Source: Pararge aegeria (lineage: Eukaryota; Arthropoda; Insecta; Lepidoptera; Nymphalidae). Taken from it: a stretch of 64,000 nucleotides of DNA. Positions 21,781-32,448 of the stretch are shown piece by piece. The translations under genes were made by a program, and so were the position numbers. Each line of letters opens with the position of its first letter. The stretch's first letter is position 1. Where the stretch lies: contig NC_053196.1 of NCBI RefSeq assembly GCF_905163445.1, positions 15,959,501 to 16,023,500 of the forward strand, given 5' to 3'. A model generated the notes under the pieces. That model did not search any database, had not been told where the DNA came from, and worked only from the letters and a program-made list of their open reading frames with translations.

Positions 21781-22969
21781 AGGCTATAATCGAAACAAAA
21801 ATATCGAAACCTAATGGACGCTTCAAGAGTCATAGATTATCACCCTTATCTATTGTTATTGCTTAATCGATATAAAATTATCGACGTTCATTTCTCAAGC
21901 CCTATAATGACCACGCTTGGGTATGATTATTGCTGTCACCGGACGGGCTACTATTTTATTCCGGGGCTTCATTGGCGCCACTGCGGAAAACTTCAATATT
22001 AACGAGCCAAGTGACCCCGTGTAATAACAAATATGCTTTATGCTATGGTCTCCCGGAGAGACAACAACTTTATAGAACGCTTTAATATAAATATAAATCG
22101 CAATATAAATAATTAAGTAAACGAGTAATTTAGTTTAGTTTAATTTACGTTTAATAATTTGGCAGTAAGCTGCTTTGTGGTTTTGGCGGTAGAGCATCGA
22201 AGCCCGAAGGCCATCAAAATTAATGTTTTAATTAGTGCTTTAAAAAGATTTATGATATACTGATTGTCAAAAGCCTCTCTCTTATAAAAGAGCGGGTTAA
22301 TAATAAGAACCCACCACATTTGTTCATCATTCACTTGAATAGCCAGAATAACCAGTCAAAATTCCACTCCACCCATTATTATTTATCATCTCACTGCCTG
22401 TATACTGTATACATTTTTATGTACCCAATGTATGTATCAAAAGTGTCATCTAAGGACCTAATTAAAAAAGCTCAGTTTAAGCATGTAAATTGGATTGTAA
22501 AGTGGGATGTATTTTAAACATTAAAACGAAACATGGTGTCCAAAGTGAACGATTTAATCAGACCATAGTATGTTGGAATACAAAGTGTTTTAACTTTGTC
22601 TGATTAGAAGCAAATGTCACACTGAAAGTAAAGTTCTGAATTAAAAAACTTGTTGTTCAAAGGTACCAGAAACCAATCACGAATTGGAATACAAAAGCGA
22701 AAGGAACAATGCAAACACAAATTAAATTAGTTGAGAAATAGCTCGACTCTAAACCGCGTCAACCGCTGGAACAGGTATCCATTCTGTTCTGCAATACAAA
22801 TGCATTTCCTTTGTGATATTGGGACTGGATACAAAATAATGAAGTTGCCGCTTCGGTCTAGTTGTTTACATGTCCGATTACGGACCACAAGGAATTCAAT
22901 TCACAGTTTGAAATTTGGTTTTGGTTTTGTATGCTACATCTTTAGTATCGTTCTTAATTGATCAGCCTA
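21781..22969. other. No gene recognised
   Basis: About 1.2 kb of AT-rich sequence. A short inverted repeat (TAATCAGAC near 22555 and GTCTGATTA near 22599) was seen. There are no coding features. Confidence 0.45.
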
Positions 22970-23010
22970 AAAGGTAGCCGGCTAACATGTTAGGGAGTAT
23001 TGCAGTCATA
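22970..23010 (+). repeat. SINE-3 fragment
   Basis: GGTAGCCGGCTAACATGTTAGGGAGTATTGCAGTCATA matches the SINE-3 body (41300 region), reversed relative to it. Confidence 0.45.
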
Positions 23011-23156
23011 TTTCACCCTTACTCCTATTATTCATATTTTTATTTTTTATTTTAGTATAAGCAGTGATAATAAAATTAAAAATTAAAATATAAAGTGAAT
23101 AGATTGCGTAGTGGCAATGGCGTGCACTTCATACATGCACTGCCTACCCGCTTGAG

Positions 23157-23413
23157 GGCCGATTAGCACAGTTTGCAGCGACCCTGCTTTCTGAGTCCAA
23201 GGCCGTGCGTTCGATTCCCACTACTGGAAAATGTGTGAGTGATGAGCATGAATGTTTTTCAGTGTCTGGGTGTTTTTATGTATATTCTAAGTATTTATGT
23301 ATATTATTCAGATAAATATTCATCAGTCATCTTAGTACCCATAACACAAGCTACGCTTACTTTGGGGCTAGATGGCGTTGTCTGTATTGTCGTAGTATAT
23401 TTATTTATTTATT
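23157..23413 (+). repeat. SINE-1, full length
   Basis: Head GGCCGATTAGCACAGTTTGC, B-box-like GCGTTCGATTCCCAC, full body and TTTATTTATTTATTA tail. The tail is interrupted by the HEL-A copy that follows. Confidence 0.85.
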
Positions 23414-23414
23414 A

Positions 23415-23808
23415 CTAGCGTACCCAGCCCGCTTCGCCGGGCTAGATTTTGTTTCATTTTATTTAAACAATTAACTTACATCATTAAATTTTTAATTTCT
23501 CTCAGTCTCATAATATATTAAATCATTTATTTCTCTCCGTATTCATTATCTTCTATTCTCTTCTCGAGCGGGTGAAGATCATTATCTACACCCATGTACA
23601 CCCAAAGATAGAATATCATCATAGTAAAAAAAGCTGTATTTGACAGTTTGATAGTTCAAAAATAGGAGTGCTCCGATCGTCACCAAACTTTACAGAATTA
23701 CTCGCAAGGTCAATCCGGAGATTCCCTGAAAGTTTCATTGAAATCGGTCCAGCCGTTTCGGAGCCTTTACGGAACATACCCACACACTTTCTCTTTTATA
23801 TATATAGA
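23415..23808 (-). mobile_element. HEL-A Helitron, copy 2
   Basis: On the minus strand it runs from TCTATATATATAAAAGAG (ending at 23808) to the CCCGGCGAAGCGGG palindrome and terminal CTAG (23415-23418). Flanks are A and T in element orientation. It is 394 bp, the same length as copy 1, and lies in the tail of a SINE-1. Confidence 0.88.
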
Positions 23809-24012
23809 TTAGTATTCTATGCCAATTTCCGACTTTTCTACATCAGCTGTATTTTATAATAAATCATAACCATTTGATAGTTCGGTAACTCTTTTGAGAG
23901 CATACCAAGATTGATTTTATTCTCTTTTTTTTATATAGATAGATTTATTACTATTTACCCTAAAAATTTTGTACAACTTTTGTACAGCGAAGGATTTCCG
24001 TCATCGAAGTCA

Positions 24013-24072
24013 ATTTTATGCCATCTTCCATCTTAATGCATACCCTGATCAAAAACCCTTTGCACGCCACTG
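24013..24072 (+). repeat. MITE-1 right-end fragment
   Basis: GCATACCCTGATC and TTGCACGCCACTG match the right terminus of MITE-1 (39759-39962). It is fused directly to a SINE-2. Confidence 0.6.
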
Positions 24073-24355
24073 CATAGTGGGTAGGAGCTCGACTTCACTT
24101 TCGGAGGGGGCAGTTCGAATCCCAGCACGCACCTCTACCTTTTCTAAGTTACGTGCGTTTTGAGCAATTAAATTATCACTTGCTTCAACGGTGAAGGAAA
24201 CCTGCATGCCTGAGAGTTCTACATAATGTTCTCAAAGGTGTGTGGAGTCCATCAGTCCGCACTGGGTCAGCGTGGCGGCCTTAACCCTTTCTCATTGTGG
24301 AAGGAGACCCGTGCCCTGTAGTAGGCCGGTAATGGGTTGATATGATGATGCAAGA
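24073..24355 (+). repeat. SINE-2, nearly full length
   Basis: It runs from AGTGGGTAGGAGCTCGACTTC through the standard body (GAAGGAAACCTGCATGCCTG, CAGCGTGGCGGCC, GGAGACCCGTGCCCTGTAGT) to GGGTTGATATGATGATGC. Confidence 0.8.
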
Positions 24356-24544
24356 ATAAAGATCATTTTCTTGGCTTCCTGGTGAGATAGAGTTTACGTT
24401 ATACTCTAAACCTAGCCTTTTTATAAAATTCTGACAACTTATACCTAATTGAGTTTATGATTTAGATATTTTTTTTAATGCATGTATAGTTAGTTCGTTT
24501 AATACAGAACACTACAGACCGATGCATTCTCCTGTGTCCATCAA

Positions 24545-24750
24545 TCTGAGGCGTTAGTGCCTATAATCACACCGGAAACCACGCCTTTCAGACCGGAACA
24601 CAGCCATGCGGCTTGGCGGCAGTACTACCCTGGACAAGATCTGTCACAAGAAGCTCTACCACTACTATGAATAATTTTCGCTTAAGGCAGCAAAGCCCTA
24701 CAGACCGGGACACAGCAATGCTGCTTGGCGCCAGTTATATAGGTATTTAT
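24545..24750 (+). repeat. REP-5 copy
   Basis: ATCACACCGGAAACCACGCCTTTCAGACCGGAAC, CTTGGCGGCAGTACTACCC and ACAAGATCTGTCACAAGAAGCTC recur at 57430-57575, 62405-62520 and 54575-54880. An internal second partial copy starts near 24700. The class is unknown. Confidence 0.6.
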
Positions 24751-24929
24751 GTTATATAATATGTTGTATATGATTGTTAGTAGTTTACAGTAATTATGGG
24801 TAATGTCATGTATATTTATATCTTATTTGTATTTATATGTAATATATTTATATATATATACATTTTTTTTATTTATATATTTGTATAATTAAATTTTATT
24901 AAATTTTAAATCTTATTTATTGCACCACC

Positions 24930-25085
24930 TACCTCTTTTCCATGTTTTTTCCTTTTGCGCTATTGGTTGCCTGGATGAAATCGCTATGTAGCGATAAGGC
25001 CACCAAATTGTACTCTCTTGCTATGTATTTATATCTCTGTAACTACTTTTTTAATTTGGTATAAAAGTGTATTCATTCATTCATT
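24930..25085 (+). repeat. LINE 3' UTR fragment with conserved hairpin
   Basis: GCACCACCTACCTCTTTTCC, GGTTGCCTGGATGAAATCGC and hairpin ATCGCT-ATGT-AGCGAT (24980-24995) followed by AAGGCC. It ends in a CATTCATTCATTC tail and is followed by a further REP-5 scrap (25087-25140). Confidence 0.55.
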
Positions 25086-25580
25086 CCCTGGACGAGATCT
25101 GTCACAAGAAGCTCTGCTACTACAATGAATAATTTTCGAGTAATAGTCATTCCTAAAACGTATGCAAAAAAAAGACTAACCTTATCTACATTGTCATAAA
25201 GAATCTGTATTATGGCGCACGCATCTAAAGCACCCTGCCGTTTTCAATATCCATGTAGTTGTTGCGATATTTTATGGATCATATTTTTCAGTTTAGTTCT
25301 GTTTTTTTCAGCCGATAGCGATGCCAGGAAATCCGAATGTACAAAAATACGCTAGGTATTATTAAATTAATAAATGTTTATCAGTTCAAACAACAATAAC
25401 ACGGCTAGTGTTTATTGCGGTTAAATAAATACAAAGAAGACGCTATCGTACCTAAATCGTTCCATAACGATTGATTGATTGTGATTGGTGATTTTTAAAG
25501 AGTCTAAGGATAGGCTGAGTCAGTTTATATACCGTAAAACGAATCCTACCTCATCATCATCATATCAACCAATGAACGTC

Positions 25581-25700
25581 TGCGCAGTGGGCAGCGAACC
25601 TGCTTTCTGCGTCCAAGGCCGTGGGTTCGATTTCCACAACTGGAAAAATGTTTGTGTGTTGAATATTAATGTTTTTCAGTGTCTGGATGTTTATCTGTAT
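25581..25700 (+). repeat. SINE-1, 3'-truncated
   Basis: Head TGCGCAGTGGGCAGCGAACC and early body end abruptly at GTTTATCTGTATAG. About 25553-25580 is an RTE-B tail scrap (CATCATCATATCAACCAATG). Confidence 0.7.
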
Positions 25701-25815
25701 AGAGGTGTCGGGGCAAAACGTGCGTAGAAAATCTTGTTATGATGTGGAGTATAAAGATTGGAAAAATTATAAATTACACCGTACAGATTCTCCTGCTATT
25801 CGCGATTGAGCAACA
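25695..25815 (+). repeat. REP-6 copy
   Basis: GGGGCAAAACGTGCGTAGAA and ACAGATTCTCCTGCTATTCGCG are repeated at 60036-60180. The class is unknown. Confidence 0.55.
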
Positions 25816-25904
25816 GCATAGATAGCTTGGACTTTTAGTTCAAAATAAAATAGTCACATTCATCGGCGAAATAAAATAGTCCCATGAATAAAGTTTGTTG
25901 TTGT

Positions 25905-26101
25905 TTTTCCCGGCTAAGTTTGTTGTGGGCTCTTCTAAGACCAGGGCGCGTTTGGAACCCTCGTAGCTTTAGATTTAAGTTGGCGAACGAAGTTATCACC
26001 ATCGCCTTACAATTATGTAAACAAATATGTATGAACGCTTCATAAGTGCCTGTGATATGCCTACATGAATAAAGAAATTTTGAATTTGAATTTGAATTTG
26101 A
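25905..26101 (+). mobile_element. LINE-B 3' UTR fragment
   Basis: GGCTAAGTTTGTTGTGGGCTC, GACCAGGGCGCGTTTGGAACCC and the tail GAATTTGAATTTGAATTTGA. A SINE-2 begins at the next base. Confidence 0.82.
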
Positions 26102-26370
26102 AAGCTGTGATAGCGCAGTGGGTAGGAGCTCGACTTCACCTTCGGGGGTCCGAATTCGAACCCCAGCCTCTAACTATAATATGTTATAACTACCTCAACT
26201 TTAATATGTTTTAAAAATATCACTTGCTTCGACGGTGACGAAAAACATCGTGAGGAAATCATGCCTGAGAGTTCGAAATAATGTTCTCAAAGGCATGCGG
26301 AGTCCAGCAATCCGCACTGGGCCAGCGTGTACTACGGCCTTAGCTAGATATGATGATGATGATGCATCGG
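26102..26370 (+). repeat. SINE-2 inserted at a LINE-B tail
   Basis: AGCTGTGATAGCGCAGTGGGTAGG starts immediately after the LINE-B GAATTT tail. It ends GATATGATGATGATGATGC. Confidence 0.8.
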
Positions 26371-26721
26371 CGAATCAACGGCCAAACAATCGATGAACAT
26401 ACAAACCTAAATAAAAGCCAGGGGTCGTTCTGGCAAGCTATTGAAAAGGAGCAAAACGATATTTCACCGAAACTGTATGTCATTAAAATTGAAACGGTAA
26501 AATCATTTATTCAATGTGCATAAAGAACTGCATTATCCAACCTTCCGGGTCACTAATTAAATTCCATTGAAACAAGACTGGCTTCCGACATTCAATTAAT
26601 TCATCGGTATTAACAATTAAACTGGTTTGAATCGCTCATTGAATATGTAGGCGAATAAGATTTTACGGGTCGCTGGTTATTTATAATATTCGAGCTGTTA
26701 GCATAAATATAAGAATACAAT
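26371..26721. other. No gene recognised
   Basis: Single-copy-looking sequence with phrases such as TTCATTGAAT and ATTAATTCATCGG. A related phrase (GCAATTAAACTGACTTGG) lies near 27450. No function is assigned. Confidence 0.4.
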
Positions 26722-27063
26722 CTTACCGAACGAAATCTTTGAGATGTGTCTCAATAAGTTCAAAGTTTATATAAAACGTAAGCTTACAGAAAAATCCTAT
26801 TATAATGTTAAGGGTTTTTTAAATGATAAACAAGCTTGGGTGTGAATATTAATTTACTGTTGATGGTGATAACAAAAAAAATTTACCCGGTTAAGTTTTT
26901 TGTGGGCTTTTCTTAGACCAGGGTGCGGGTTTGGAACCCTCGTAGCTTTAGGTTTAAGTTGGCGAACAAAGTTATCACCATCCCCTTACAATTATGTAAA
27001 AATATATGCATGAACGCTTCATAAGTGCCTGTATGAATAAAGAAATTTTTAATTGAATTTGAA
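26722..27063 (+). mobile_element. LINE-B 3' end
   Basis: Translation reads PNEIFEMCLNKFKVYIKRKL then TEKSYYNVKGFLNDKQAWV and stop. The 3' UTR (AGACCAGGGTGCGGGTTTGG) and GAATTTGAATTTC tail follow. Confidence 0.82.
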
Positions 27064-27335
27064 TTTCAAGGAAAACATCGTGAGGTGCGTGCCTGTGAGT
27101 TTTCCATTATGTTCTCAAAGGCATGAGGAGTCCCCACATGCAAGAGGTGCAGGAAAATATCGTAAGGAAACCTGCATGCCTGAAAAGTTCTCCATAATGT
27201 AGTCAAAGATTGGTGTCCACCAACACCACCACTGGGCCATTTTGATGGACTACGGCCTAAACCCTTCGCATTGTGGTAGGAGACACGTGCCCGATATTGG
27301 GAATTTAATGCGTTTACATGATGATAAAAAGTTTC
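27064..27335 (+). repeat. SINE-2, 5'-truncated and internally repeated, at a LINE-B tail
   Basis: It starts directly after the LINE-B tail with AAGGAAAACATCGTGAGG. The segment around CTGCATGCCTG/ATGTTCTCAAAGG occurs twice, then CACTGGGCCATTTTGATGG and a degenerate end. Confidence 0.65.
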
Positions 27336-28040
27336 CTTATGAGTTAAAGCTGTTAACCGATCTAACAAGATTTACAATAATAAACAGACCGTTGTTTAAC
27401 ACCGAGGACATGTCGGGACGAAGAGGTATTAATTCATGAGGATTAGCAATTAAACTGACTTGGATTACTAATTGAATGTGTAACCGAACTATACATAACA
27501 AGTGGCATTAAAGGATCCAATCCACATTAAGCTCTGTACAACCGTGTCGAGCTAATTTTGGGTGGACTTCGGAATCTATTGTTTTGACTACAACGCGTAA
27601 GTGAAAACCAAAATATTACTTTACAGGCTTTAGAGGTATAATAACTGTCTCTGAGACTTATCTGTGAAACCAAAACTCTAACCACTACCGTAGTTTTATA
27701 TTGAAAGAAATCAGCTACAGCCCTATCACATGCAAAAGTAATATCAAGTAACTCCTGTCACTTTATAAGGTACACGCCGCGTAGCGTAGGTCCTATGCAC
27801 GTGTTGGTGTTTTATCTTCAATAGGTTTGTCATAAGTAAGCACTTAGTATGTTTTGAATTATTTTTTATGGAAAAATAAATATTCTTCTTTTGATTTAAT
27901 ATTTTTGCAGGATGATTCCTTATGAAATATACTTATGCACCCTTCGACAGTTCATCTTTATTTGGTTACATGTTGTATAGTATAGTGTAGATACACAAGT
28001 ATCTAGAGGTACTTACCTCTTCCGTTGGATTAAATACACT
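27336..28040. other. No gene recognised
   Basis: AT-rich single-copy-looking sequence. Nothing recognised. Confidence 0.45.
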
Positions 28041-28184
28041 GCAAGTTAGCCCTTGACTGCTATTCCATCTGGGATGTGATGATGTAGCTACAGTCTAAGA
28101 TGGTAGCGGGCTTGCCTTATAGGGATATGGCAACCATACCCCTCGCTTCGGAATGCTAAGTTACTAAGCGGAGAAGGGGTTAAG
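28041..28184 (-). repeat. SINE-3 fragment
   Basis: GTTAGCCCTTGACTGCTATTCC, AGTCTAAGATGGTAGCGGGC and TACCCCTCGCTTCGG correspond to the reversed SINE-3 body. Confidence 0.6.
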
Positions 28185-28365
28185 CCGTTGTCCACCTCGC
28201 TTGCTGATTGCTGAAATAGGCGTTTGAAAACATTATTAGGAACACCCCAGACATGCAGGATTCCTCACGATATCGTTTGTGTCATCTTTAAATCCAGTGA
28301 TATTTAATTAAAACGCACGTAACCCTGAAAAATCACACACGCCAGTGATCCAACCCCCCCAAACC
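28185..28365 (-). repeat. SINE-2 fragment
   Basis: GAAAACATTATTAGGAACAC, ACATGCAGGATTCCTCACGAT and TTAAAACGCACGTAACC are reversed SINE-2 body. Confidence 0.55.
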
Positions 28366-28475
28366 CCAAAAAAATAGTTTATTTCGGTAAGAAATTTCCG
28401 AATTTAGCAGCCACTAGACAAATGCCGCTTTTTCAATAGAAATATGGATATATTAAATATAAAATCCTTAGATAA

Positions 28476-28730
28476 AACTGCTCACTTCAAGATACCGAAA
28501 GAAAAGAAGTTCTTATCACGCTGGACTTACCCGATAGTAAACTACGAGTACATACAGCAGCAAGTGGAGTTGTAAACTTGGAGTGGAACGTTCGAGAACT
28601 TGTGAATGGCTGCGAGCGAGGCGTTTCGCGAAACTGTTGCCCGAATGGAGGTTTTATATTTTACATTTTAAGACTTCGTGTTGCGCTATCGGAGAAAGGG
28701 GACGAAATAAAACTTGAATGGGAGTTTTAA
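28476..28730 (+). CDS. Unassigned coding-like island (possible exon)
   Basis: I do not recognise this sequence. A GC- and CpG-richer block in AT-rich surroundings keeps one frame open for 84 codons (TAA at 28473-28475 to TAA at 28728-28730) with no ATG. It reads KEVLITLDLPDSKLRVHTAA and later NLEWNVRELVNGCERG, and holds a C-x6-CC cluster. A second reading is an ATG at 28606 giving MAASEAFRETVARMEV, then a possible donor (GAG/GTTTTA) near 28642. A possible acceptor (CTCACTTCAAG) ends at 28491. Either an exon of an undetected gene or a chance frame fits. Neither reading has supporting family similarity that I can see. Confidence 0.25.
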   Translation, partial: NCSLQDTERKEVLITLDLPDSKLRVHTAASGVVNLEWNVRELVNGCERGVSRNCCPNGGFIFYILRLRVALSEKGDEIKLEWEF

Positions 28731-28790
28731 TTGTCTTGACTATCTTTCTCTCTTCTTCCCCACTATTATTTGTTATTTCTGACAGTCGGT

Positions 28791-29015
28791 TGGCGCAGTG
28801 GGCAGTGACCCTGCTTTCTGAGTCCAAGGCCGTGGGTTCGATTCCCACAACTGGAAAATGCTTGTGTGATGATTAATGTTTTTCAGTGTCTGAATGTTTA
28901 TCTGTACATTATAAGTATTTGTGTGTATTATATTCATAAAAATATTCATCAGCTATCCTAGTACCCATAACACAAGCTACACTTACTTTAGGGCTAGATG
29001 GCGATGTATGTATTA
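28791..29015 (+). repeat. SINE-1, missing the tail
   Basis: Head GACAGTCGGTTGGCGCAGTGG, GGGTTCGATTCCCACAAC and body to GATGGCGATGTATGTATTATC. A reversed SINE-2 follows directly. Confidence 0.8.
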
Positions 29016-29290
29016 TCATATCAACTCATCACCGGCCAACTACAGCGCACAGGTCTCCACCCACAATGAACAATAAGGTATTAAGGCTGTAGTTCACCAC
29101 GCTTGCCTAGTGCAGGTGAACTTAACAACCCAGGGAGAACATTATGGAGAACTCTCAGGCTTGCAGGTTTCTTCACCGTTGAAGTAAGTGATATTTTAAT
29201 TACTTAAAACGCATATAACTTAGATAAGGTAGAGGTGCCTGCTGGGACTGGCCCCCCGAAACAGAAGTCGACGGCCTACCCAGCGGACAA
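29016..29290 (-). repeat. SINE-2 copy
   Basis: ATATCAACTCATCACCGGCC through GGAGAACTCTCAGGCTTGCAGG to the reversed head (GCTGGGACTGGCCCCCCG). Confidence 0.75.
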
Positions 29291-29489
29291 TTCGCTTCAT
29301 TCGCTTTTGAAAAAATATATAATAATACCAGCTAACCTTTCTTAATATAATAATACCAGCTAACCTTCCTTAGTAAACGGGCTATCTTACTGCAAAATAA
29401 TGTTGTAGCTTGAAGCGTAAGGTCACTTTTGAGCATTGGTATATGGGATTACAAATAGCTCAGTTAGGTTAGGTTTAAAACTGTATTTT

Positions 29490-29640
29490 TTTTCATTCAT
29501 GTCTGTCTGTCTGTATCATGACCGCGCGTCACGCTGGAACTACTGAATGAATTCAAATAGAACTTTTCACGAGGCAGGACATAGGATACTTTTTATCCCC
29601 AAATTCAGCTGATTTTCTTTGGGAGAGGGTGTGACGACAC
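29490..29640 (+). repeat. HEL-B-like Helitron interior fragment
   Basis: GGACATAGGATACTTTTTATCCCC and TTTTCTTTGGGAGAGGG match the HEL-B interior (8280-8330). Confidence 0.5.
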
Positions 29641-29879
29641 GAATCTTGCCGTGGTGATCCGGTGACGACACTCTGGGTTTAGAACGCGAATTTCGATTGG
29701 ATGTTCCACCGATGTAAAACGAGCAGGTTCTACTCTTCAAATGTTAGGCACTGGTCGAAGCAACAAGCAGACACTTACCGGTCGTACCGAGGCGATCCAG
29801 ACCGAGATCTGTTTGGTCGTATTTCGATTGTATGGGAGACAAGACAGCACGTGGCTGCCTGGAGAATAATGATTAAAAA
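29641..29879. other. Unassigned GC-balanced segment
   Basis: A 240-bp block (TGACGACACTCTGGGTTTAG, CAACAAGCAGACACTTACCG) of higher GC than its surroundings. A plus-strand frame from 29701 is open for 59 codons before a poly-A run. It has no family resemblance. It may be part of an older element into which LINE-A inserted. Confidence 0.3.
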
Positions 29880-31343
29880 AAAAAAAATTCAAATTCATTT
29901 ATTTCAAGTAGGCCTACTTTATAAGCACTTTTGAAACGTCAAGTATGCATGTTTGTGTGACTCTACCACCGGTTCGGAAAGCAGATTCTACCGAGAAGAG
30001 CCGGCAAGAAACTCAGTAGTTGCTCTTTTCCAACATCAACATTTACAATCATTTTGCTATCTTGCGGGAGATGAGAGCGAGGCTGGCTGCTTCCATTCTA
30101 CCTTGTCATTGAGGAATTCATCAAATGTATAGTAACCTCGCTGTACTAGATGCGTTTTTACACATTTTTTAAATGTATGCATTGGTAGGTCAAGAATTTC
30201 CTTAGGAATCATGTTGTAAAAGCGTATACTCAACCCCACAAAGGAGTTCTGCACCTTTCGCAGACGATATGCAGATATCACTAATTTATGACCGTTTCTG
30301 GTAAGTCGATTGTTAATTTCAGCTTTTGATTTATAAAGAGTAATATTTTGCCTCACAAAGACTATATTACTATAAATGTATTGCGAAGCTACTGTAAGAA
30401 TACCTATTTGTTTAAATTTTTCACGAAGCGATTCGCGTGATCCAAGTTTATATATTGATCGTACGGCTCTTTTCTGTAGTATAAATATACTTTCAATATC
30501 TGCAGCTTTTCCCCACAGCAAGATCCCATAGGACATAATACTGTGAAAGTATGCGAAATAAACAAGCCTAGCTGTTTCAACATCGGTAAGCTGTCTAATT
30601 TTCCTGATTGCATATGCAGCCGAGCTGAGTTTACTCGCTAGGCTTTCTATATGGGTACCCCACTGTAGCTTACAATCTAAGGTCACTCCTAGAAAAACAG
30701 TGGAGTTTTCTATTTCAAGTGTTTCTCCATTTATTATGATGTTTTTATCAATTTTTTTTACGTTAGGCAAAACAAATTCCAAACACTTAGTTTTTTTTGC
30801 ATTTAAAAGTAAGTTATTAACAGTAAACCAGTCTGACACATGTGACAAAGCACGGTTTACGTCGTCAAAATTATCTTTGTTTCTATCAGTCTTAAAAATG
30901 AGAGATGTATCATCTGCAAACAGTACAATCTCACAAGTGCCCCTGACATGGTGTGGCAGATCATTTATATACACCAGAAACAATAAGGGACCCAAAATTG
31001 AGCCTTGTGGGACACCCATTAAGGCAGATGATCCCTTAGACTTTATGTCTTTTACGCATACCCTTTGAACTCTATCACTTAGATAAGAGGCAATTAAATT
31101 GAGTGCAACGTTTTTGATGCCATAGTGGCTTAGTTTTAATAACAACGTTTTGTGTTCAACGCAATCGAATGCTTTGGACAGATCACAGAAAACACCAATG
31201 GCATTCTGCGAACGTTCCCAGGCATCGTAAATATGCTTTATGAGTCTTGCGCCTGCATCCGTTGTACTACGACCTTTAGTGAAGCCGTACTGCTCCGGAT
31301 GAAGTAAGTTATTTACATTAGGATCCACACTCCACTCACACAC
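29880..31343 (-). mobile_element. LINE-A Jockey/CR1-like retrotransposon, 5'-truncated
   Basis: The minus-strand copy retains about 430 codons of ORF2 and a complete 3' UTR (ACCGGTGGTAGAGTCAC reversed, near 29965), ending in a TGAATTTGAATTTTTTT tail beside an A-run at 29875-29890. The endonuclease and first reverse transcriptase blocks are missing. It is the parent type of the 3' fragments at 7098, 12191, 34990, 53232 and 61991. Confidence 0.85.
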
Positions 31344-31357
31344 TGCACAACAAGTTC
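30057..31357 (-). pseudogene. LINE-A ORF2 (reverse transcriptase), N-terminally truncated
   Basis: The frame is uninterrupted for about 430 codons. Visible blocks in order: QYGFTKGRSTTDA, FCDLSKAFDCVEH with the first catalytic aspartate, MGVPQGSILGPLLFLVYIND, the catalytic FADDTSLIFKT, NLLLNAKKTKCLEF, FLGVTLDCKLQW, a thumb-like region ending RRAVRSIYKLGSRESLREKF, and the C-terminus GYYTFDEFLNDKVEW. In intact Jockey/CR1-type elements an endonuclease domain and the upstream fingers precede this; here the frame simply opens after TGA at about 31358. It is a dead-on-arrival 5'-truncated copy with no internal stop, so it is probably fairly young. It is not a host gene. The first codons MCEWSV are likely outside the real ORF. 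Confidence 0.88.
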
Positions 31358-31379
31358 ACAGGGGCGAATTAACTTGAAT

Positions 31380-31640
31380 ACCACGATAGCGGGAATAACA
31401 GAAGACAAAATTCTAGTCATTTTCGAATTAGCAGCGTGGTTTTGCTACGTTCGCGTCGATAGCAACTTTTCAACTCTTCTCGGCTGGGGCCAATGAGCAT
31501 TCGTGTACAACCGTAGGCTCTGGAAGCGAGCTCTGCCATTGGCTAGACCAGATTGCGAATAAGAACGATACTATATAAATAGAGTGAACTTAATTTGAAT
31601 GATTTTTAAAAGTTGAATATATACGCGGAGCGAACAGCGG
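31380..31640 (+). promoter_or_regulatory. Promoter-like segment with CCAAT and TATA boxes
   Basis: CCAAT (31490-31494), an inverted ATTGG (31538-31542) and TATATAAATAG (31572-31582) occur in promoter-like order and spacing in a GC-richer block. About 45 bp later comes CGCGGAGCGAACAGCGGGG. The segment could be a solo LTR or another element's promoter; no terminal repeats or downstream ORF were identified. Confidence 0.3.
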
Positions 31641-31674
31641 GGATGAAACAAAATAAAAAATTGATTGATTGATT

Positions 31675-32177
31675 GACGATTTTACACTGTAACACGGTCA
31701 AAATTAACCGATTTTATAATTCTTTTCGTAATTTTAATAATTATAAATATTTTTACTAACCACAATAAATAACAACATACTACAACTAAGAGGAAATAGA
31801 AAAAATAAAATAAACAATAAATACAATAAATTTGGAGTTTGTTGCATCGTTGCGGTCAACGGGTCACCTACTCAGCTCAACGCCGCAATATCATTGTGCT
31901 AAATAGGTTATACAATCAGTTTAGTTCTGTCCAAATTACGTTTAGTTTTGATGAACAAAATAGGCGATAACAACAAAACTCTTCAGCGGTTATTAAAAAA
32001 AACCCCACATTTAAGTTTTAATGATACTCAGTACAGTAAGTGTTGCCACATTTATGAGTACTTTAGTGCTAGGACTACCTAAATAGAATAGAAACTTTCT
32101 TATTATAGATTAGGTGACAATTATGAAGGAGTACGCTGCGTCCTGTAATTTACGCGGACGAAGCAGGCCACGTCTAG
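31675..32177 (+). mobile_element. Diverged HEL-B Helitron
   Basis: TTTTACACTGTAACACGG, AACCGATTTTATAATTC, CTCTTCAGCGGTTATTAAAA and CCACATTTAAG parallel the HEL-B interior in order. It ends CCACGTCTAG before T (32174-32178). The 5' end is unclear. Confidence 0.5.
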
Positions 32178-32448
32178 TAGTGGATAAAATCTTGTTTGGG
32201 AAATATTGAGCGCAGGCAAGTCGCAGGGAACCGCTAGTAAAATATTTTTTCCCTTCTGATATGAAATTTAAAAAAATAAAATTCATTGCGAAGGTACGCG
32301 ATATAGTGTCCCCCTCGCAAAGGGAAAACGTTTCACTAATTGCGCCTTGCCTCATTATTATTTCATAAGCAATTGGTATTTTATTTCTTTTTTTTTATCT
32401 CTTCATTAATTATATTGGTTGGAGGAAACGCAAACGCTTTCATATTTC

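Noticed and set aside
22555..22607. Short inverted repeat TAATCAGAC/GTCTGATTA
   Set aside because: Nine-bp arms with a 35-bp gap are expected by chance in a window of this size.
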